From Erythrophleum ivorense (Eukaryota > Streptophyta > Magnoliopsida > Fabales > Fabaceae), in the NCBI GenBank assembly GCA_026724425.1, contig JAIUCV010000084.1, forward strand, positions 2,908,001 to 2,972,000: a stretch of DNA of 64,000 nucleotides, given 5' to 3'. Positions within the stretch are counted from its first letter, which is position 1; every line of letters begins with the position of its first letter. The translations under genes and the position numbers were made by a program. Positions 36,311 to 48,206 of this stretch are shown here, piece after piece. The notes under the pieces were generated by a model. That model was given only the letters and a program-made list of their open reading frames with translations, was not told where the DNA came from and did no database searches.

Positions 36311-37633
36311 ATGCGTGAATCCTTTGATAACCCATATCAAAGGATTTGAAAAACTTCTTCACATCGTACAGTGAGGAGTGAAGCACGTTCTCACTGGGTA
36401 ACATGTCCTTCAATGCTGCTAGCAGATCGTTGAAGCTCTTGTCTGACCATCCATTCTGAGTCTTAAGTCTGAACAAAGTTACTATAGCTGACAACTTGCT
36501 ATGATTTGCACATCCTGAGTACAGTGGTTGTTCAGCATCCGCTAGTCTTGCTAATAAGTCATCTCCCTTCTTACCATCATCATCCTCGTCGATCTCATCC
36601 CAATCACCCTTAAAATCGTGATCCAAACAAGCCGCAGCTTCATACAATTCAAAAACCTCATCATTCCACTGTTTCTCTTTCCTTTCACCTTCAGCTGCTG
36701 AGTTAATTACTTCATGGTAAAACCAATCAGTTCTAATCTTGTAAGCCTCATCCATGCCCTTCATTACGAGATGATCGACTACAGTACTGCCTAAGTGACG
36801 AGCTAGGTTGCGACAGTCAACACAGGGACATATAATCAAATTGGTATCTCCCAAAGCTGCACTAACAACGCTCACAAAATCTGTAGCCCCTTTCTTATAG
36901 GCAGGATCCGCTCTTCATAGCATAATACAACGAAAACTTAATTTGATAGACTCCATAAACTAACTGATACCTAACTAACATGCACAGAAAATTCATACCT
37001 GCGAAGATGCACCCAGTCCTTTGCCAATACCATTTTTTCTAACCTTATATAACCTTAATTTATCATAATAAAAGCCTTTCAGGACTATATCAGAATTAAA
37101 AAAAAATACATCGGATAATATCAGACAATCAATCACATAAAGATAAAGAGTGATTATATAAGCCAACTTAGTTCATTTTATGACAATAACAGTTGCTGTT
37201 TGATGCTGATTATATCACTAACTAGCATTCTAGATAGCTTGAAACTTTAGATTAACCAATTTAAAACAAACACCATCAATTCAGATATATTGTACTCAGC
37301 AACGCTTGCAAAAAGGAAAAACCACAAGTTTCAGATATATAAGTACAATTTCAAATTATAATCAAAGGTTATAGAACAGAAGAACTACAAGTTTCAGACA
37401 ACACGAGTCTCGGACATCACAACTTTCAGACAACTCAAGTAACCACAAGCTAGGTTCTATATATCCGATAATAACAGTAAAGTATCGCAAATTCCAGACC
37501 GAAACATGCAGCGGGCACATAGAAATGTTGTTAAGATTAACACCGAAACCAAATTCATGCAGGTTATAATCATGGTAGCTCGGGAAGTTAAAATCAAAAT
37601 CATGTAAACTAATGCATTCGCAAAGATACACCC
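36311..37633 (-). pseudogene. CACTA transposase fragment, copy D
   Basis: A transposase-associated domain like copy A (ICPCVDCRNL, WFYH, LPSENVLHSSLYDVKKF) is encoded between 36311 and about 36914. The upstream part, split by E1 in copy A, is continuous here to 37633. Copy A reads CVDCHNL where D reads CVDCRNL. No catalytic domain. Confidence 0.72.
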
Positions 37634-38178
37634 TGTAACATCCGTAAACCAATCTATCGCTTTTGGGAAGCGGTGTCGATCGACACCAGGGGTAGTGTCG
37701 GTCGACACCAAAGGTTAAAATCGATTTCGGTTCGATTTGAGTGGTCCGGTTATCGCCGGTTAAGTGGGAAAAACCCTTGTGTCGCGTTATAAAGTGGTGG
37801 CCGCGTGGGTTTTGTCGTTTTTGGAGAAAACAAAGAGAAAAAGGAGGCTGAGAGCTTTTGGGGAGATTCTGGAGCTTTGTGGTTGATCTGTGGTGGGTTT
37901 GTGTTGTTTTTCATCTCCTTCTTCCTCCTAATCCTTTGTCAAGGTGAGTGCATGACCGTAGGCTCGCAGATAAGAGGATTTGTGAATTGTGGATCATGAT
38001 TTGGTGGAGTTATGTGGTTTTTCGTGTTGTTTTATGTGATAATCGCGGGTTGAATCGCGTGTGGTGTGATGATTTCGTGATTTGGGTGTTTATGTGTTGA
38101 AAATCGAAGTTGGCGTCGATCTCCTGGATCGGTGTCGATCGACACCAAGCCGGTGTCGGTCGACACCAAACGGGCAAG
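37634..38178 (+). repeat. Truncated LTRy, copy D
   Basis: TGTAACATCCGTAAACCAATC start, palindrome pair, conserved donor TCAAG|GTGAGTG, second palindrome pair, then the unidentified tail. Confidence 0.7.
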
Positions 38179-38582
38179 GTGTCTGATATACCTATATTTT
38201 ACACCTTTTTTACATCGTTTTTATATACTTTATGCATGGTTTTACCGTGGCTTTTTACTTTAAATGGTATTTTTTATGCATATATAGTGCCAAGAGTCAT
38301 TTCAGGTCAAAAGATGCAATTTGGAGCAAAACAAAAGCAAAGGTCCTCAAAGCAGCTTCATGCACTATCATTTACTTTGGAGGAGCCCCAAAAACATTCT
38401 ACTGAATGGATTTCACCAAAACCAGTTCGCTGCAATGCCTACATGAGTTAGATTTACAACGCAATTGGAATCATGCAATTTGGCCACGTAGAATGGGAGA
38501 TATGATCGTTTTAGTGAAGAGTGTCAAATCAAACGAAAACCGGACGTCTACACCAACCGCTCGACCGAACCGGTCGGACAGG
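38179..38582. other. Unidentified tail of unit 4
   Basis: Same as 14826-15236; no recognisable gene. Confidence 0.45.
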
Positions 38583-38740
38583 GCCTTTTTTCCATATTCC
38601 CATTACTAAAATAGGAAAAAAATCAATATATAATAAATAATAGCCTTCATGATTTAATTGTATGATTCTATCTTTTGTTTAAATTTTCTTTCTCATTAAA
38701 AAATTAAAAATAATGTCTTTGAAAGTTCAAGATATCAATA
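38583..38740 (+). mobile_element. Helitron-like segment, copy E (first 158 bp of unit 5)
   Basis: Starts like copies B-D and is cut at GATATCAATAA, where E5 leader sequence begins with no LTR. Confidence 0.7.
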
Positions 38741-38826
38741 ATGAGTTGGACTATGTGTTTAATTGATTATGTGAGTTAGTCAGTTAGTAGTGTAGTCTCA
38801 ACCTCTCGGTCTTCCAGTTTTCCGCG

Positions 38827-38901
38827 GTAAGCTGTGTGTTTTATCTTGTGGTTTGTTTTTGTGTTGTCTAGTTGCTCATCTACTGTGCTGTGGTAGTGCA
38901 G
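38827..38901 (+). other. E5 predicted leader intron (75 nt)
   Basis: Donor CCGCG|GTAAGC, acceptor TAGTGCAG|TGAG, just before the gag ATG at 38906; the counterpart of the 84-nt leader intron of E2 and E4. Confidence 0.4.
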
Positions 38902-38905
38902 TGAG

Positions 38906-40366
38906 ATGGATGCAGGAGCTAGAGGTCGTGGTAGAGGTCGTGGTAGAGGCCGTGGTGCAGACCGTGGCAGAGGCCGTGGCAGAGGCCGTGGCAGAGGCCG
39001 TGGCAGGGGCCGTGGTCGTGGAGCTCAAGCGGATTCCGGTGAGAGTGCAGTGCCTAGTGTGGCGCCTAGTGTGGCGACAGCGTCAGAGACTCAGGTTGTG
39101 GCGAGTGAGGCCAGTTTGGGCGCTAGTGTGGGCGCGGGAGTTGGGGTTGCCCCAGGTGTGGGTGCCGCCCCAGCTCATGGTCTTGGTGACCAGTTGATGG
39201 GGGTTCTGACGCAGATTTTGGCACGACTTCCGCAGACAGTTCCAGAGCAGGCTCCGGGTGTTCCTCCGGTGGTGGGGGCACAGCAGGGCGTTTTTATAGG
39301 GCAGCATGGTGCTGCAGTGGTTGGACATCCTTCCTATCTTGAGATGATGAGGGAGATGCAGAGGATCGGGACGCCTTTCTTCGAGGGTAGAGGTGGGCCC
39401 GAGAAGGCCGATGAGTGACGGCAGAGGTTGGAACGGAACTTCCGTTCGGTCAGGTGTCCAGAGGGGTACCAGGTGGAGTTGGCGGTGCATTACCTTGGTG
39501 GGGATGCACATTTGTGGTGGCGTTCTGTCATGTTGAGGAGGGCAGCGTGGACTTGGGGTGACTTCCTAGCGGAGTTCAACGCCAAGTATTTTCCTCAGGA
39601 GGCCAGAGACAGATTTCAGTTGAGGTTTGTGGCATTGACTCAGGGAGATAGGTCAGTGCGAGAGTACGACGCTGAGTTTGGCAGACTTGTAGCGTATACT
39701 GGTTACGGACTTGAGGGCGAGCGGAGTCTGATGGCGAGATTCCTTCAGGGTCTCCGATCGAGCATCAGGACTCAGTGCAGAGGTAGTTCGTATTCTACCA
39801 GGGCAGAGTTGGTGGAGCTAGCAGCGTCCATCGAGGAGGACCTTCGTGAGCAGGTTGGTCCAGTTGTGGTGCCAGCTGCGGTTGTTCCTGCTACCCAGCC
39901 GAGGGGCCAGCAGCAACAGCAGCAGCGTAGGAGTTTCAGTTCTGGTTCTAGCAGGGGCGGCAAGCTTGCGCAGGGCCAGAAGAGGAGACTTGAGGAGGTT
40001 GCTGGAGGCAGCCAGAGTGTTCGTGGTTGCTTCAGTTGTGGGAGCTTGGAGCATCGGGTGGCTAGTTGTCCCAAGAGTAGTGCGTCTCGGGATACTAGAG
40101 TGTGCTTTCACTGCAAGGAGCCGGGGCATATCAAGCCTTTGTGTCCCAAGTTGCAGCAGGTGTCAGTGGTGTCGGTTCAGCCGGTGGCGCAGATTGCAGC
40201 AGCGCATACGGTGGAGCCGTTGGGAGCAGCGCCGAGGGTGTACTCTTCGACAGAGGTGGGCCAGACCAGCCAGTCAGGCCAGATCACAGGTAAAATTCTG
40301 ATTCAGACTTCGGAAATTCTTAGTGTAGAATTGTGGTGTGGTTGTCTGTTCTTTATTTTACTGTGA
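38906..40366 (+). pseudogene. E5 gag with nonsense codon
   Basis: Starts [15 protein letters not shown] with a longer RG repeat block than E1-E4. The gag domain follows, with WWRS and FPQEARDR, then two CCHC knuckles (CFSCGSLEHRVASC, CFHCKEPGHIKPLC). At 39416-39418 a TGG (W of ADEW) has become TGA; the frame is otherwise open to the intron donor at 40290. It differs from E1-E4 at many residues, so it belongs to a sister subfamily. Confidence 0.9.
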
Positions 40367-40402
40367 TAGTGTTTAGGGTTCTCAACACTTGTGAATGTGT
40401 AG
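40290..40402 (+). other. E5 predicted gag-pol intron (113 nt)
   Basis: CACAG|GTAAAATTC ... GAATGTGTAG|GGACC. Splice sites are conserved although the interior has diverged and changed length. Confidence 0.65.
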
Positions 40403-43351
40403 GGACCTTGTTAGTGGGTGGAGTTGAGTCTCACGTGTTGTTTGACTCGGGAGCATCGAACTGCTTCATTACTCCGGAGTGTGCCGAGAGTAGAGGTATC
40501 CAGAGTAGCGCTGGTGAGCGCAAGAGTTTTGTCAAGGTTGCCGGTGGAGGTTACTTGACTACTTTGGGTCGTGCTAGAGCAGTCGACGTTCAGATTGCAG
40601 GGCAGTCTATGCCAGCAGACTTGGTCATCAGTCCGGTGGAACTGTATGACGTGATTTTGGGGATGGATTGGCTGTCGAGTTACAGAGTTCATCTAGATTG
40701 TTTCAGAGGCAGAGTTGTGTTTGAGCGAGATGCAGGGAGGTTGGTTTATCAGGGTGTGAGACCGACTTCAGGGAGTCTTGTGATCTCGGCTATTCAGGCT
40801 GAGCAGATGTTAGGGCGAGGTTGCGAGGCGTATTTGGCGACGATAGTGATGTCGGAGTCTAGTGGTGAGGTGGCTCTTGAGGATATTGAGGTTGTCCGAG
40901 AGTTCGAGGATGTGTTTCGGTCACTGAAGGGGTTGCCACCATCTCGGTCAGATCCCTTCACGATTGAGTTAGAGCCCGGGACAGCTCCAATATCGAAGAC
41001 ACCTTACAGGATGGCGCCAGCGGAGCTGGCAGAGCTGAAGAAGCAGCTAGAGGACCTTTTGAGTAAAGGGTTCATCATACCGAGTGTTTCACCGTGGGGA
41101 GCACCAGTGTTGTTTGTGAAGAAGAAGGATGGCAGTTTCCGGTTGTGCATCGATTACCGGGGACTCAACCAAGTCACAGTGAAGAACAGGTATCCACTCC
41201 CTAGGATTGATGAGTTGTTGGATCAGTTGAGGGGTGCTACCTGGTTCTCCAAGATTGACTTGGCATCGGGTTATCATCAGATCCCGATAGATGAGGCAGA
41301 TGTTCGTAAGACGGCGTTCAGGACGAGGTATGGGCACTTCGAGTTTGTAGTCATGCCTTTTGGGTTGACTAATGCGCCGCCAGCGTTTATGAGATTGATG
41401 AACGACGTGTTTAGGGAGTTTTTGGACGTGTTCGTTATCATTTTTATTGATGACATCTTAGTGTATTCGAGGAGTCCAGAGGAGCATGCGACTCACTTGA
41501 GGCTTGTTTTGGAGAAGCTTCGAGAGCATAAGCTGTTTGCTAAGTTGAGCAAGTGCAGCTTTTGGCAGAGAGAGATGGGGTTTCTTGGCCATATTGTTTC
41601 TGCAGAGGGTGTGTCTGTGGATCCGGCTAAGATCGAGGCTATCAGAGATTGGCCTAGACCGAGTAGTGCTACCGAGATCAGGAGTTTTCTGGGTTTAGCA
41701 GGATACTACAGGAGGTTTGACAGGGGCTTTGCGAGTATGTCTCAGCCGATGACGAGGTTGACAGGCAAGGATGTGCCGTTTGTGTGGTCGCCTGAGTGCG
41801 AGGAGAGCTTTGGGAAGCTCAAGGAGATGTTGACTAGTACACCAGTGTTGGCATTACCCGATCAGGGGAAGCCTTATGTGGTGTATACAGATGCTTCATG
41901 TGTTGGGTTAGGTTGTGTCTTGATGCAAGAGGGGCAGAGTGATTGCTTATGTGGTGTATACAGATGCTTCTGGGCAGAGTGATTGCTTATGCTTCGAGGC
42001 AGTTGCAGGGCAGTGAGCGCAACCGCCCTACACACGATCTTGAGTTGGGAGCGGTGGTCTTTGCACTCAAGATTTGGAGGTCTTATCTTTATGGTGGTGC
42101 AGTGCAGATCTTTACAGATCACAAGAGGTTGAAGCATATCTTTACTCAGCCTTTGCTGAATGCGAGGCAGACGCGTTGGGTGGAGTTTCTGGCAGATTAT
42201 AATATGGATATTGTGTATCATCCAGGCAAGGAAAATTTGGTGGCAGATGCATTGAGTCGACGGCGAGTTGATTCAGCTAGAGAGCAGGATGTGGAGACTT
42301 TGGTCAGCGAGATTAGCACATTGAGGCTTTGTGCGATTTCAGAGGAGCCTTTGGGTTTAGAGGCAGCTGATCAGGCAGACTTACTCAGTAGGATCAGAGT
42401 GGCTCAGTAGGATGATCAGGGCTTGGTTGATGCATCGCGGGCAGCTGGTTCTGAGTATGAGGTCTCGGCTAATGGGACGATATTGGTTCGTGGGCGAGTT
42501 TGTGTGCCCAAGGACGAGGAGTTGAGACGAGAGGTCTTGAGAGAGGCTCATGTGAGCAAGTTTTCGATTCATCCAGGTGCGACCAAGATGTACCGTGACC
42601 TCAAACGGTACTATCACTGGGTTGGGATGAAGAGGGATGTGGCAGATTGGGTTGCGAGGTGCAACACGTGTTCGTTGGTCAAGGCAGAGCATCAGGTTCC
42701 AGGTGGACTTTTGCAGAGCTTACCCATTCCAGAGTGGAAGTGGGACATGATCACGATGGATTTTGTGGTGGGATTACCTATCTCACGAACGTTTGATGCG
42801 ATTTGGGTCATTGTGGATCGTTTGACCAAGTCCGCGCATTTCTTGGCCATCAAGAAAACAGACGGAGCTGATGTTTTGGCTAGGAAGTTTGTGCGAGAGA
42901 TTGTGAGGTTGCATGGTGTACCAGCTAGTATTGTGTCGGATAGAGATCCGAGATTTGCCTCAGAGTTTTGGAGGGCATTTCAGACAGAGATGGGCACCAA
43001 GGTGCATATGAGTACAGCGTATCATCCGCAGACAGATGGGCAGTCAGAGAGGACTATCCAGACCTTGGAGGATCTGTTGAGGATGTGTGTGTTGGATTGG
43101 GGTGGCCATTGGGCTGATCATCTGTGTTTGGCGGAGTTTGCCTACAACAACAGTTTTCAGTCTAGTATCGGCATGGCTCCTTATGAGGCTTTGTATGGGA
43201 GGCCATGTAGGACACCCTTATGCTGGACCCAAGTGGGGGAGCGCAACATGTTTAGGGCTACCTTTGTTAAGGAAACGACGGAGAAGATCTGTGTTTTGAG
43301 GCTGTACATGAAGGAGGCTCAGGATAGACATAGGAGTTATGCAGATAGGCG
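40403..43351 (+). pseudogene. E5 first pol segment, broken
   Basis: Protease (DSGASN), RT (FIDDILVYS) and the start of RNase H read in one frame to about 41940. There, a 20-bp insert copied from upstream plus a repeated 20-bp block shift the frame. The next frame carries RNase H and the start of integrase to a CAG-to-TAG nonsense at 42408-42410, then continues from 42423 through the integrase zinc finger and DDE core to SYADRR. At 43351 the sequence jumps to another element's protease-RT linker. The chromodomain is missing. Confidence 0.9.
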
Positions 43352-46264
43352 GAGTCCAGTGGTGAGGTGGTTTTCGAGGATATTCGGGTGGTTCGAGAGT
43401 TTCCAGAGGTTTTTCAGTCGTTGACGGGGTTGCCACCTTCGCGGTCAGATCTTTTCACGATTGAGTTAGAGCCGGGGACAGCGCCGATATCCAAGACGCC
43501 TTACAGGATGGCTCCAGCAGAGTTGGCAGAGCTGAAGAAGCAGCTAGAGGACCTTTTGAGCAAAGGGTTCATTCGACCGAGTGTTTCACCGTGGGGAGCA
43601 CCAGTTCTGTTTGTGAAGAAGAAGGATGGGAGTTTCCGGCTGTGTATTGATTACCGGGGACTGAACCGAGTTACTGTGAAGAACAGGTACACTCTCCCGA
43701 GGATTGACGAGTTGTTGGATCAGTTGAGGGGTGCTACTTGGTTCTCCAAGATAGATTTGGCATCGGGTTACCATCAGATCCCGATAGACGAGGCGGATAT
43801 CCGCAAGACTGCTTTCAGGACACGTTATGGGCATTTCGAGTTTGTGGTTATGCCTTTTGGTTTGACGAATGCGCCTGCGGCATTCATGAGGTTGATGAAC
43901 GACGTATTCAGGGAGTATTTGGATGTGTTTGTCATCATCTTCATCGACGACATTTTGGTTTATTCGAGGAGTCCTGAGGAGCATGAGACTCATTTGAGGT
44001 TGGTTCTAGAGAAGCTTCGAGAGCAGAAGCTGTATGCTAAGTTGAGCAAGTGCAGTTTCTGGCAGCGAGAAATGGGTTTTCTCGGACATATTTTTTCTGC
44101 GGAGGGTGTGTCAGTAGATCCGGCGAAGATAGAGGCCATCAGAGATTGGCCTAGACCTAGTAGCGCTACCGAGATCAGGAGCTTTCTTGGGTTAGCAGGC
44201 TATTACAGGAGATTCGTCAGGGGCTTTGCGAGTATGGCGCAGCCGATGACACAGTTGACTAGGAAGGATGTTCCTTTTGTGTGGACGCCTGAGTGTGAGG
44301 AGAGCTTTGAGAAGCTCAAGGAGTATTTGACTAGTACACCTGTCTTGGCGTTACCCGAGCCAGGGAAGCCTTATGCAGTGTACACTGATGCTTCAGGTAT
44401 TGGTCTGGGTTGTGTGCTGATGCAGGAGGGCAGAGTTATTGCTTACGCTTCGAGACAGTGGCAGGGGAGCGAGCGTAACCGTCCTACCCATGATCTGGAG
44501 TTGGGAGCGGTGGTCTTTGCGCTTAAGATCTGGAGGTCTTATTTGTATGGTGGTTCAGTTCAGATCTTCACTGACCACAAGAGTCTTAAGCACATTTTTA
44601 CTCAGCCGATGCTGAATGCGAGACAGACGCGCTGGGTTGAGTTCTTAGCGGATTATGACTTGGAGATTATCTATCATCCGGGCAAGGCTAACCTAGTGGC
44701 AGATGCTTTGAGTCGACGGAGGTGTGATTCGGCTTTAGAGCAGGATGTTGAGGCGTTGGTAGGCGAGATTAGCACTTTGCGCCTTTGTGCTATTTCTCAG
44801 GAGCCTTTGGGCTTAGAGGCAGTTGATCAGGCAGATTTGTTGAGCCGGATCAGGGTGGCGCAGCAGAGTGATCAGAGTTTGATTGATGCGTCACATGTGC
44901 CGAGTTCCGAGTATCAGGTTGCTGAGAACGGGACTATTCTGGTTCGTGGTCGGGTTTGTGTACCCAAGGTTGATGAGTTGAGACAGCAGATTCTGAGAGA
45001 GGCTCATTCGAGCAAGTTCTCGATTCATCCAGGAGCGACCAAGATGTACCGTTATCTCAAGAGGAACTTCCATTGGGTTGGGATGAAGAGAGATGTGGCT
45101 GATTGGGTTGCGAGGTGCAACACTTGTTCCTTAGTGAAGGCTGAGCATCAGGTTCCAGGTGGTCTATTACAGAGTTTACCCATTCCAGAGTGGAAGTGGG
45201 ACATGATTACGATGGATTTCGTGGTTGGGTTACCTATTTCGAGGACACATGATGCTATTTGGGTTATCGTGGATCGGTTGACTAAGTCAGCACATTTCTT
45301 GGCCATCAAGAAAATAGATGGAGCAGCTGTTTTGGCTAGGAAGTTTGTGCGTGAGATTGTGAGGCTGCATGGTGTGCCAGCCAGTATAGTGTCAGACCGA
45401 GATCCGAGATTTGCCTCAGAGTTTTGGAGGGCATTTCAGGCTGAGATGGGCACTAAGGTGCATATGAGTACGGCATATCATCCACAGACAGATGGGCAGT
45501 CAGAGAGGACGATTCAGACTTTAGAGGATCTGTTGAGGATGTGTGTGCTAGATTGGGGTGGTCATTGGGCAGATCATTTGAGCTTGGTTGAGTTTGCTTA
45601 CAACAACAGCTTCCAGGCGAGTATTGGCATGGCTCCTTTTGAGGCTTTGTATGAGAGGCCATGTAGGACACCCTTATGCTGGACCCAAGTGGGGGAGCGC
45701 AGCATTTATGGAGCTACTTATGTTCAGGAGACGACTGAGAAGGTTCGTGTTGTGCGACTGAACATGAAGGAAGCTCAGGATAGACAGAAGAGTTACGCAG
45801 ATAGACGCAGACGAGAGCTTGAGTTTCAGTTTGGAGATAGAGTGTATCTCAAGATGGCGATGTTGAGGGGTCCTAACAGATCCATCGCAGAGAACAAGCT
45901 GAGTCCGCGTTTCATGGGTCCGTTTCCAGTTGTGGAGCGAGTGGGGCCGTTGGCGTACAGGTTGGAGTTACCTCCGATTATGAGAGCCTTTCACAAGGTG
46001 TTTCATGTGTCGATGCTGAGGAAGTGTCTTCATCCTTCTGAGGAGATAGTGGCTCAGATTCCAGAGGATCTTCAGCCAGATTTGACAGTTCCGGCAGTGC
46101 CTGTGAGGATTCTTGAGAGGAGGGTCAAGGTTCTGCGGAACAAGAGGATACCGTTATTGAGAGTTTTGTGGGCTTGTGGCGGTATTGAGGAGGAGACTTG
46201 GGAGCCAGAGGCAAAGATGAAGTTGAAGTTCAGGAAGTGGTTCGACAAGCAGAGTGTGGAGTGA
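43352..46264 (+). CDS. E5 second pol segment (RT, RNase H, integrase, chromodomain), partial
   Basis: Open frame of about 970 codons from the linker ([10 protein letters not shown]) to the stop, with no protease. RT (FIDDILVYS), RNase H (YTDASG), integrase zinc finger and DDE core, and chromodomain-type end ([13 protein letters not shown]) are all readable. It differs at many sites from the first segment, so it comes from a different element rather than a simple duplication. With no start or protease it is unlikely to make an active polyprotein, although the frame itself is undamaged. Confidence 0.85.
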   Translation, partial: ESSGEVVFEDIRVVREFPEVFQSLTGLPPSRSDLFTIELEPGTAPISKTPYRMAPAELAELKKQLEDLLSKGFIRPSVSPWGAPVLFVKKKDGSFRLCIDYRGLNRVTVKNRYTLPRIDELLDQLRGATWFSKIDLASGYHQIPIDEADIRKTAFRTRYGHFEFVVMPFGLTNAPAAFMRLMNDVFREYLDVFVIIFIDDILVYSRSPEEHETHLRLVLEKLREQKLYAKLSKCSFWQREMGFLGHIFSAEGVSVDPAKIEAIRDWPRPSSATEIRSFLGLAGYYRRFVRGFASMAQPMTQLTRKDVPFVWTPECEESFEKLKEYLTSTPVLALPEPGKPYAVYTDASGIGLGCVLMQEGRVIAYASRQWQGSERNRPTHDLELGAVVFALKIWRSYLYGGSVQIFTDHKSLKHIFTQPMLNARQTRWVEFLADYDLEIIYHPGKANLVADALSRRRCDSALEQDVEALVGEISTLRLCAISQEPLGLEAVDQADLLSRIRVAQQSDQSLIDASHVPSSEYQVAENGTILVRGRVCVPKVDELRQQILREAHSSKFSIHPGATKMYRYLKRNFHWVGMKRDVADWVARCNTCSLVKAEHQVPGGLLQSLPIPEWKWDMITMDFVVGLPISRTHDAIWVIVDRLTKSAHFLAIKKIDGAAVLARKFVREIVRLHGVPASIVSDRDPRFASEFWRAFQAEMGTKVHMSTAYHPQTDGQSERTIQTLEDLLRMCVLDWGGHWADHLSLVEFAYNNSFQASIGMAPFEALYERPCRTPLCWTQVGERSIYGATYVQETTEKVRVVRLNMKEAQDRQKSYADRRRRELEFQFGDRVYLKMAMLRGPNRSIAENKLSPRFMGPFPVVERVGPLAYRLELPPIMRAFHKVFHVSMLRKCLHPSEEIVAQIPEDLQPDLTVPAVPVRILERRVKVLRNKRIPLLRVLWACGGIEEETWEPEAKMKLKFRKWFDKQSVE

Positions 46265-46898
46265 GCTTCTTTCGTCTTTGTGGCTTTGTTTTTGGTTTAG
46301 CTTGCGAGCTTTTGTTGTTGTTGTTTTAGTTTACGTTGTAAGACATACATTTTTTGAGATTTATGAGATGGAGTTTTGCCTCATTATCTTTGTTATTTAA
46401 TGTTGTCTTGGATGTTACACTTGTTGACCGGTTGGGTCGTGAGACGTTTCAATCTTTTTGCTACAAGCGTTTTAAGAATTTTTCTCTAAGGGCTGCGGTC
46501 CTGAATAACTCATTACGTTTTGGAGACTTTGGTTCTCTGGCAGACTTACCTGAGTGTCCTGGCTTCAGTGTGAGTAGTTTATCCGAGTGCCGTGGCTTCG
46601 GTATGAGCTTTGGCTGGCCCATCTGGGAGGCCGTGGCCCCAGTTTGGGTAGTTGCAGACTTGTTTGGGAGGCCGTGGCCCCAATACAAGTGGTTTGATTG
46701 AGACTCATTTGGGAGGCCGTGGCCCCAAATTGAGTGTTTGGATAATGAGTTAAGATAAAAATGTCTTGGAACGTGCGTAGGCATAAGATTGAGTGTGAGT
46801 CTCGGGGATCAGTTGAGGATCTCCAGTGTTGTGACCTTGCGAGGTCGGATTGTTGGTCTTGCGAGACGTGTTTTGAGTTAGGATTCGAGGACGAATCC
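46265..46898 (+). other. E5 3' UTR with near-palindromic repeat array
   Basis: Three copies of TGGGAGGCCGTGGCCCCA at 46624-46641, 46665-46682 and 46710-46727, preceded by two related, more decayed repeats (GAGTG..TGGCTTC..GTATGAG type). Ends with the hairpin GGATTCGAGGACGAATCC at 46881-46898, where the solo LTR is inserted. Confidence 0.75.
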
Positions 46899-48201
46899 TG
46901 AAACAACCAAGCCTTTTTTTTTATAATTAATTAGCCCAGATTAATATTCCCATAAATATTAATCCTCAACAGCTAATTCAACAACACAATGCGGAAGAAA
47001 CCAATATTATTAAATCATAAAATAATTGTTCAACAAATAACCAATAAAACCAATAAACCAATAAGCAACCTAAACACCAGGTATGCTACATTATTGAAAA
47101 TAAACTAACACCCTAAACATCACGAATTCCTGGTCAGCCACAACAATAAAGCCAAGATTAAATTCCTAATCTCATCATCCTCTTCTCTCGGTCTCTTTCC
47201 GCGGAAGAACATTGCTGTTACCTGCATCACATTGGAATAGAGATGCGTAAGTATTATCATAAATACTTAGTGAGTGGATCATCCTGCCTACAGGCCAATT
47301 ACGTCAAACAATAGACAATACATCACAATAAACAACAACCATGACAATGCAACAACAATAACATCCACTACCTGTCAGGAAACCCACGTTTCCTGACACC
47401 CAGGTCGGTGTCGACCGACACCTCTATGGTGTCGATCGACGCCAGCCTTCCGAGTGTCGCTCGACACCGGCTCGACGCCCAGAAACCAGAAGCTACAAAA
47501 ATCGCAATCCACATTCACAAACTCATAATCAAGGGTTTTCAACGCCCCAAACCAATCCAAAACACGATTTCCACTATAAACAACTCAAGAACACAACCAA
47601 AACTCGAAATCAAACAATCTCTATTGATCAACGGGCCTACAGTCACGCACTCACCTTAGAAACGGATTGAAACAACAGAAAGGGGATAGAAACAACGAAG
47701 AACAGCCACGGATCGAAACTCCAACTCCAAAATCACCCAGAAATCACCCTTTTTCACTCTGAAAACTCTCTGCCTTGAAAAGTGAGCTTTCTCACGCGGC
47801 TGGGGTGTTTTAATCGAGACTTAGGGTTTTCCAAACCCTTAACCAGCCAAAACCAGCCGACTTAAATCAAACCGGTCGATTTCTCAATAACCGGTGTCGA
47901 TCGACACCCTTCCTTGGTGTCGGTCGACACCCATCGACCAAAACCAACCCAACTCAATTCGATCGACTTAAACCGGAAATCAACCATGATAACCGGTGTC
48001 GATCGATACTAGTCGTTCAGAAGGATTTAGCACACTTTCTTCGCGATGCTTGAATCTTAGACCGACTGCACAACAATCAAACAAGAACATGCACAGCCAA
48101 TCCTCAATTCACACCTCTAAGAACATGTGCCAACTACTCCCGAACCCCTAGCATCGTCCAACACCACTTCCAAAACAACTTTCTGGTTCGCGGATGTTAC
48201 A
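46899..48201 (-). repeat. Solo LTR of the E1-E4 family, with TSD AATCC
   Basis: 1,303 bp reading TGAAACAACC...GGATGTTACA on the plus strand, i.e. a complete reverse-oriented LTR with no internal region. Target duplication AATCC at 46894-46898 and 48202-48206. Two of its palindrome pairs have each lost one 21-bp unit compared with E4. Confidence 0.93.
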
Positions 48202-48206
48202 AATCC

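Larger units (their letters stand above)
23633..36452. repeat. 9.64-kb-spaced direct duplication
   Basis: 23633-26816 and 33269-36452 are near-identical direct repeats offset by about 9,636 bp. Each runs from LTR remnant through Helitron, spacer and LTRz into the CACTA fragment. The interior between them is E3. Only scattered mismatches were seen, for example at about 25386 and 25949. Confidence 0.8.
34732..38582. repeat. Composite tandem unit 4, uninterrupted (3.85 kb)
   Basis: The only unit in the window without a later insertion: Helitron D, spacer, LTRz, CACTA fragment, LTRy, 0.4-kb tail, then the start of unit 5. It carries the empty E1 target at 37118-37122. Confidence 0.85.

Noticed and set aside
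40333..40402. ATG-type start of E5 pol in the intron region
   Set aside because: The frame upstream of the acceptor is not conserved among copies; the splice acceptor at 40403 is a better start of the pol exon.
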